Shown in pieces: positions 40,048 through 43,823 of a stretch of DNA of 43,823 nucleotides. Position 1 is the stretch's first letter. Each line of letters starts with the position of its first letter. The notes under the pieces were generated by a model, which saw only the letters and a list, made by a program, of their open reading frames with translations, made no database searches and was not told the DNA's origin. Location: NCBI GenBank assembly GCA_030156255.1, contig JASGMV010000033.1, forward strand, positions 1 to 43,823, given 5' to 3'. The translations under genes and the position numbers were made by a program. The stretch is from Desulfovibrionales bacterium (lineage in GTDB: Bacteria; Desulfobacterota; Desulfovibrionia; Desulfovibrionales; Desulfovibrionaceae).

Positions 40048-40770
40048 GAGTTTCTCCTGTCATTTTATGGGTTGCACCGAACCCATTCCACATGGCGGGA
40101 TTCGGCCTTGTCTTGAGCGACTACGGGTGATGAACGACAGGCGCGCCCGCATCATGCGTATATACGCCTGGAGTCGGGAGTACGCCTGTAAAAGAGGGTC
40201 ATGCAACGGAGCGCAACGCCCCGCTGAAACTTGCGGCTTCGACCACGAAAAGACCTTTTTGCAGGGAAAAGTGGACGAGCTCTTCGCACGCCCTCGTCAT
40301 GCGAAGATCAAAAGAGTATGTTCCAAAGATCATAACAGCCTTGGGTGAAAGGAAAGAAAACGACGGCGCGCGACAACTGTCGATCCCGGATTCACCGGGT
40401 TAAAAAACGAATGGTTCTGGTGCGAGGAGTAAATCTTTGCGACTGACGAGAAACGTTCGTTGCCCGATCGGAATCAAGAAATAATCATGCGTCCAGTCAC
40501 GCTGAGAATCCTTTTCCCCCATTTTTTCTGAAAAGTAAAGATATATTTACGAGAATGATATTCGACTGTTAAAAAGAAGGCAAGGCCCCAGCGCGGTGTC
40601 TCGGCGCATCGAGCATTCGAGCCTGACCATGATTCTGAAATGGTGCGGCCGCGTGTCAAGCCGGGTAAAGCCGTCCAGACCAACTGCGCCACACCCAAAA
40701 GCCGCGCGGGGGCTCGAACCGGGATCGCCCAGTTCTTGGCAAAAACACGGTGACAGCGTACAAGCCGGGC
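40048..40770. other. long spacer with palindrome, direct repeats and tRNA-like scraps
   Basis: No gene is supported in this 723-base stretch. GCGTATATACGC (40156-40167) is a perfect palindrome, and TACGCCTG occurs at 40163-40170 and 40181-40188, upstream of the RRM gene. At 40640-40735 the minus strand shows pieces resembling a tRNA D-arm (GTGTGGCGCAGTTGG) and a T-arm (CCCGGTTCGAGCCCC), but in the wrong order and without a foldable whole; they look like relic fragments. Confidence 0.35.
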
Positions 40771-42042
40771 ATGCCGACCAACGAACCGAACACCCCGGGG
40801 AATCTCGACTCCGACATGCAGCGGAACGCCTCCGAGCAGGATAATTTCATCCCCGCCCCCCCCGACGCCGAGGAGTTTGGTTGGTTTTCCCGCTGGCGGC
40901 TGCCATTGCTCGCCTTTTGCTACATCATCATGTTCCTGCTCATGGACGCCTACATCGACAGCCTGAACCGATACTTCATCTTCACCAACCTGCTCGTGGT
41001 CTCCAGCCTCTATTTTTCCTGGTATCTGGGCGGGCGCGAGGCGATGCTCTACGTAGCCTTCTTCAATATCTTCTTCGCCTTCATCTTTTCGCGGTTCATT
41101 TACATCTCCAACATCGTATCCGCTCCGCTTTTCCTGTCGAAATCGTTTGTCACGCTGTACCTGCTCACCATCGGCTTCATGTTTTACATGCTCCGAAAAG
41201 AGTCCCCGGCCGACCGGCGCAAGCGCCTGCGCGACCAGTTTATCGAACAAGAGCGGCAACGCCGCCGGCAGCTCGAACTCATGGTCGCCACCCAAAAAGT
41301 CACCAGCGACGCCGCGCGGCAGGCCAACCGGGTCAAGGATGAACTGCTGCTGCTGCAAAACTCCTGGCGATCGCAAATCCACTCCATCGTCAACGACTTG
41401 CCGCCCGTGAAGGAGCGCGAGCTGTTCGACCAAATCGTCAAGCCTTTCCAGGACGACATCATCAAACACCTGCGCAACCTGGAGCAGCGTTTGTCCTTCA
41501 ACCCGAAGTCCATGGCCCTGGCCGACCTGGCGGGCTATCTTCAAGCGCAAGTGAGCCGGACCCAGAAATTCCAGCGCAGCAAAACCAAAATTCTCATCGA
41601 AGACAACGGATGGAAATATTCAACCAAAGAAGTGGTCGTGGATGCGGACAAGACCTGGGAAATCCTGCTGAATCTGGTCCGCAACGCCCAGTCCGCCGTG
41701 GAGCTGCGGCAAATTGAGCTCTTGCGCCAAAGTCCGGCGGCTTTCAAGGCGTTCAAGCCCATCATTCGCGTGGAGTTGCATCTGGAAGGCGATTACGGCG
41801 TCATGGACGTTACGGACACCGGAGGCGGGCTGGACGAATCCGCCCTGGAGCAGCTTTTTCACAAACCGCTGCCCTCGGCCAAACGTGGACGCAAGGCCAT
41901 GGGGCAGGGAACCATCTTCATTAAATTTTTCGGGGAAACCATGGGGTTCCAACTGAAAGCCAAGAACTCCGCCGCCCTCGGCGCCCCGGGACTACGGGTG
42001 TGCGTGCGCATTCCCCTGCAGGGAGACGGCGACGGCGATTGA
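40771..42042 (+). CDS. membrane-anchored HATPase (histidine-kinase-like) protein
   Basis: A 423-residue inner-membrane protein. About four hydrophobic helices (roughly residues 45-150) precede a charged coiled coil (EQERQRRRQLELMV) and a GHKL ATPase domain with N-box LLNLVRNAQSA, G1 DTGGGL and G2 GRKAMGQGT. No standard HisKA motif with a phospho-His was found; the only candidate is the histidine in SQIHSIVNDLPP. It may be a degenerate kinase, a phosphatase or a kinase with an unusual dimerisation domain. Start is uncertain: ATG 40771 is used here, GTG 40750 and ATG 40816 are alternatives, and none has a clear ribosome site. No response regulator gene is adjacent. Confidence 0.7.
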   Translation: MPTNEPNTPGNLDSDMQRNASEQDNFIPAPPDAEEFGWFSRWRLPLLAFCYIIMFLLMDAYIDSLNRYFIFTNLLVVSSLYFSWYLGGREAMLYVAFFNIFFAFIFSRFIYISNIVSAPLFLSKSFVTLYLLTIGFMFYMLRKESPADRRKRLRDQFIEQERQRRRQLELMVATQKVTSDAARQANRVKDELLLLQNSWRSQIHSIVNDLPPVKERELFDQIVKPFQDDIIKHLRNLEQRLSFNPKSMALADLAGYLQAQVSRTQKFQRSKTKILIEDNGWKYSTKEVVVDADKTWEILLNLVRNAQSAVELRQIELLRQSPAAFKAFKPIIRVELHLEGDYGVMDVTDTGGGLDESALEQLFHKPLPSAKRGRKAMGQGTIFIKFFGETMGFQLKAKNSAALGAPGLRVCVRIPLQGDGDGD

Positions 42043-42043
42043 T

Positions 42044-42931
42044 TCAGAAAACCGATAGCCCGGCCCGCAACCGGGACCACGCAGCCCTCCAAAAAATAGG
42101 GTTCGCGGCGCAGCCGGCCAACCACACGGCGCCTCGCCCTCCAATCGTCCGCAACGCCTCGGATTTATTTCCCAGCCCCCAAAGCATAAACGCTTGGCGC
42201 AACCTCGCCGCATCACGCACCCGCCGGGGCAAGATCTCCATGGACTCCATCTCCCGGGCAAGGCGAAGGTTATCCCCCAGGCGCACGCTGCGCAAACGTT
42301 CATCCCGCGTCGCCTGAGCTTCGTGCACCCGAATCTTCACCAACGTCTCCGGCAGATTCGCCACCCCGCCCTTTCCGGCCAAACGCAGCCACAAAGCAAG
42401 GTCCTGGGCGTAGGTGAAGTCGTGGGGGTAGCCTCCCACGGACAAAGCCGATGTGCAACGATACATGACCGAAGCGTGCACAAAGGGATTGCCCAGCGGC
42501 AAATGCTCCAGCACCTTCTCGCGCTTGCAGGGAAATCTCGCCTCGCCGATCCGGCGCCCTCGTTCGTCGATCATCTCCGCAGCCGCGCCCAGAAGCGCCA
42601 AATCCGGATCGGCCTTGAAGCGCTCGATCTGACGCTCCAACCGCTCGGGCAGACAAACGTCGTCCGCATCCATGCGGGCGACCAAGCCCGTTTGGATGAT
42701 GGACAGGCCGGTGTTCAACGCCGCAGTCTGGCCGACGTCCTCGGGTAGAAGCTCCAGCCGGACGCGCGGATCGCCGATCCCTTGCAGAAAATCCCTTGTG
42801 CCGTCGGTGGAGGCGTTGTCCAAAATCAAAAAGGTGAAATCCGCCAACGTCTGGCCCAAGACGCTGTCGACGGTCTCGCGCACATACGGCAATCCGTTCT
42901 TCACGGACATGAGCACCGAGACCTTGGTCAC
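42044..42931 (-). CDS. family 2 glycosyltransferase
   Basis: A 295-residue cytoplasmic GT-A enzyme. VSVLMSVKNGLPYVRETVDS and ILDNASTDGT are typical of the nucleotide-sugar binding half, ARMDADDVCLPERLERQ contains the DxD metal motif, and SALSVGGYPHDFTYAQDLALW is the acceptor-side ED-like motif. It probably adds a sugar to a surface polysaccharide or lipid. The start is GTG 42931, with AGGAG eight bases before it; it overlaps the stop of the reductase gene by four bases (GTGA), so the two are translationally coupled. Ends two bases from the convergent HATPase gene. Confidence 0.85.
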   Translation of the reverse strand: MTKVSVLMSVKNGLPYVRETVDSVLGQTLADFTFLILDNASTDGTRDFLQGIGDPRVRLELLPEDVGQTAALNTGLSIIQTGLVARMDADDVCLPERLERQIERFKADPDLALLGAAAEMIDERGRRIGEARFPCKREKVLEHLPLGNPFVHASVMYRCTSALSVGGYPHDFTYAQDLALWLRLAGKGGVANLPETLVKIRVHEAQATRDERLRSVRLGDNLRLAREMESMEILPRRVRDAARLRQAFMLWGLGNKSEALRTIGGRGAVWLAGCAANPIFWRAAWSRLRAGLSVF

Positions 42932-43800
42932 TGGCCGCGCTCCTGAAGTTGGAAAACGTATTGCTGGAGCCGCTCCCGCCACGGCGGCGTCTTGGCGACG
43001 CCGGCGAACTGCAAGTTCAGCCCGGCCAGCATCTCGCAGTCCGGAACGTCGGCCATGCGCGGGAAACTACCGGAGTCCACGGGTTTCACCGCCGCGAACA
43101 TCCCCGCGGCCTCCAGGATCGCCCGGACGTATTCGGCCCGCGTGCAACCAGGTTCGCCCTCGCAAGCGGCGTGAAACGTCCCGGACTCCCCGGCCTCAAG
43201 CAGACGATCCAGTAAAGCGGCCGCGTCGTCCGCGAACACGGGGGTTCCATGCTTGTCCCCAGCGCACTCCAGAACATCCCGGCCGTGCGCCTCCCGGATG
43301 CGGGCGGTGACGAAATCCGGCTTGCCGTCGAGCCCGGAGCCGTACAACCAGCCCAGGCGAAGAATAACGTGTTTCGCGCAAAACTGGCGAACCAACTCTT
43401 CCCCGGCGAACTTCGACTTGGCGTAGGCGGTCTTCAAGACCACGGGGTCATATTCCGAGTAGGCCTTGATCTCGTCTCCGAACAGGCCGCTGGTGGAAAT
43501 GTGGGCCAGCACGACGCCGCGCCGTTCGCAGGCGAGCGCCAGATTGCGCGCCCCCCAGGCGTTGATCCGGTAAGCCAACTCCATATCACTTTCGCAAGGT
43601 TCGGTGAGCAAAGCCGCGGTGTTGACCACCACATCCGGCTTGAAGGCGTCCAGACAAGCGTCCGCCTGCCTGCGATCCATGACATCCAACTCCCGCCGGG
43701 AAACCGCAAGCGCCTGAACGTCGGGCCGCGCGTTGAAATAGACCGCCAAACGGCCGGCCAAGCGGCCAGCGCCGCCAGTGATAAGAATTTTTTGCGGCAT
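42928..43800 (-). CDS. RmlD-like dTDP-4-dehydrorhamnose reductase / SDR sugar reductase
   Basis: A 290-residue extended short-chain dehydrogenase. The N-terminal ITGGAGRLAGRLA is the NAD(P)-binding glycine loop, VVNTAALLTEPCESD and ISTSGLFGDE are RmlD-type elements, and YAKSKFAGE contains the catalytic YxxxK. It likely makes an activated deoxysugar for the glycosyltransferase encoded next. The start at ATG 43800 is 23 bases from the window edge, and only a poor ribosome site is visible, so an upstream gene may overlap it. Strict assignment to rhamnose synthesis would need the other rml genes. Confidence 0.8.
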   Translation of the reverse strand: MPQKILITGGAGRLAGRLAVYFNARPDVQALAVSRRELDVMDRRQADACLDAFKPDVVVNTAALLTEPCESDMELAYRINAWGARNLALACERRGVVLAHISTSGLFGDEIKAYSEYDPVVLKTAYAKSKFAGEELVRQFCAKHVILRLGWLYGSGLDGKPDFVTARIREAHGRDVLECAGDKHGTPVFADDAAALLDRLLEAGESGTFHAACEGEPGCTRAEYVRAILEAAGMFAAVKPVDSGSFPRMADVPDCEMLAGLNLQFAGVAKTPPWRERLQQYVFQLQERGQ

Positions 43801-43823
43801 GTCGAAAAGTCCGTTTTGGGGTT

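Noticed and set aside
40640-40735. tRNA-like pieces on the minus strand (D-arm and T-arm resembling segments)
   Set aside because: The arms are in the wrong order and no complete cloverleaf with a paired acceptor, anticodon loop and T-arm can be drawn, so no tRNA gene is called.
1-43823. CRISPR array or insertion sequence
   Set aside because: No evenly spaced direct repeats with unique spacers and no transposase or integrase motifs were seen on either strand.

Overview
The window looks like a piece of a GC-rich deltaproteobacterial (Desulfovibrionaceae-like) chromosome. This is an inference from the lactate-oxidation gene set of sulfate reducers (flavin D-lactate dehydrogenase, its Fe-S partner, and LUD/CCG-type L-lactate dehydrogenase subunits), from a sigma-54 two-component system beside it, and from the many 4Fe-4S proteins. 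No rRNA gene, complete tRNA, transposase, integrase or CRISPR array was seen.

Layout. (1) 1-2813: two overlapping plus-strand genes of unknown function in AT-richer DNA, then a 3' fragment of a tRNA-Ala gene with its own terminator; this is probably a mobile-element junction. (2) 2959-6968: a minus-strand operon with an ABC importer of the sulfonate/taurine type (permease, ATPase, binding protein) followed by two genes of uncertain function. (3) 7255-18367: the lactate region on the minus strand, in transcriptional order a hybrid histidine kinase and a sigma-54 response regulator, the decayed remains of a lactate permease, D-lactate dehydrogenase, its Fe-S subunit, a LutC-like protein and a fused LutB-LutA-like protein carrying a frameshift. 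An 18-bp dyad (TGTCCG...CGGACA) occurs once before the kinase gene and twice before the permease remnant. (4) 18916-23327: ferredoxin-nitroreductase, a metallo-hydrolase, lipoate-protein ligase, an aldehyde dehydrogenase relic and an unknown gene.

(5) 23883-31577: an acetoin-dehydrogenase-type system. An AcoR-like enhancer-binding protein is divergent from a sigma-54-promoted operon for E2, a Lin0512-family protein, E1 alpha, E1 beta, an AcoX-like NAD-kinase-fold protein and a DUF6506-type protein. The lipoate ligase 4 kb away could modify the E2; no E3 gene is present. The Lin0512 and DUF6506 proteins are the best candidates for an undescribed part of the pathway.

(6) 31718-34356: a PaaI-like thioesterase, a carboxymuconolactone-decarboxylase/AhpD-like protein and an MFS transporter. 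(7) 34655-39009: a Tat-exported metallo-hydrolase, three 23-bp-phased operator-like repeats, and a NarL-type regulator with a 7TMR-DISM histidine kinase. (8) 39527-43800: a lysine-rich 52-residue protein, an RRM RNA-binding protein, a membrane HATPase protein, and the end of a surface-polysaccharide cluster (glycosyltransferase and RmlD-like reductase).

Several loci are eroded (lactate permease, LutBA frameshift, aldehyde dehydrogenase, tRNA fragment), which suggests ongoing loss in an accessory part of the genome. All functional calls are from reading the sequence, without database searches.
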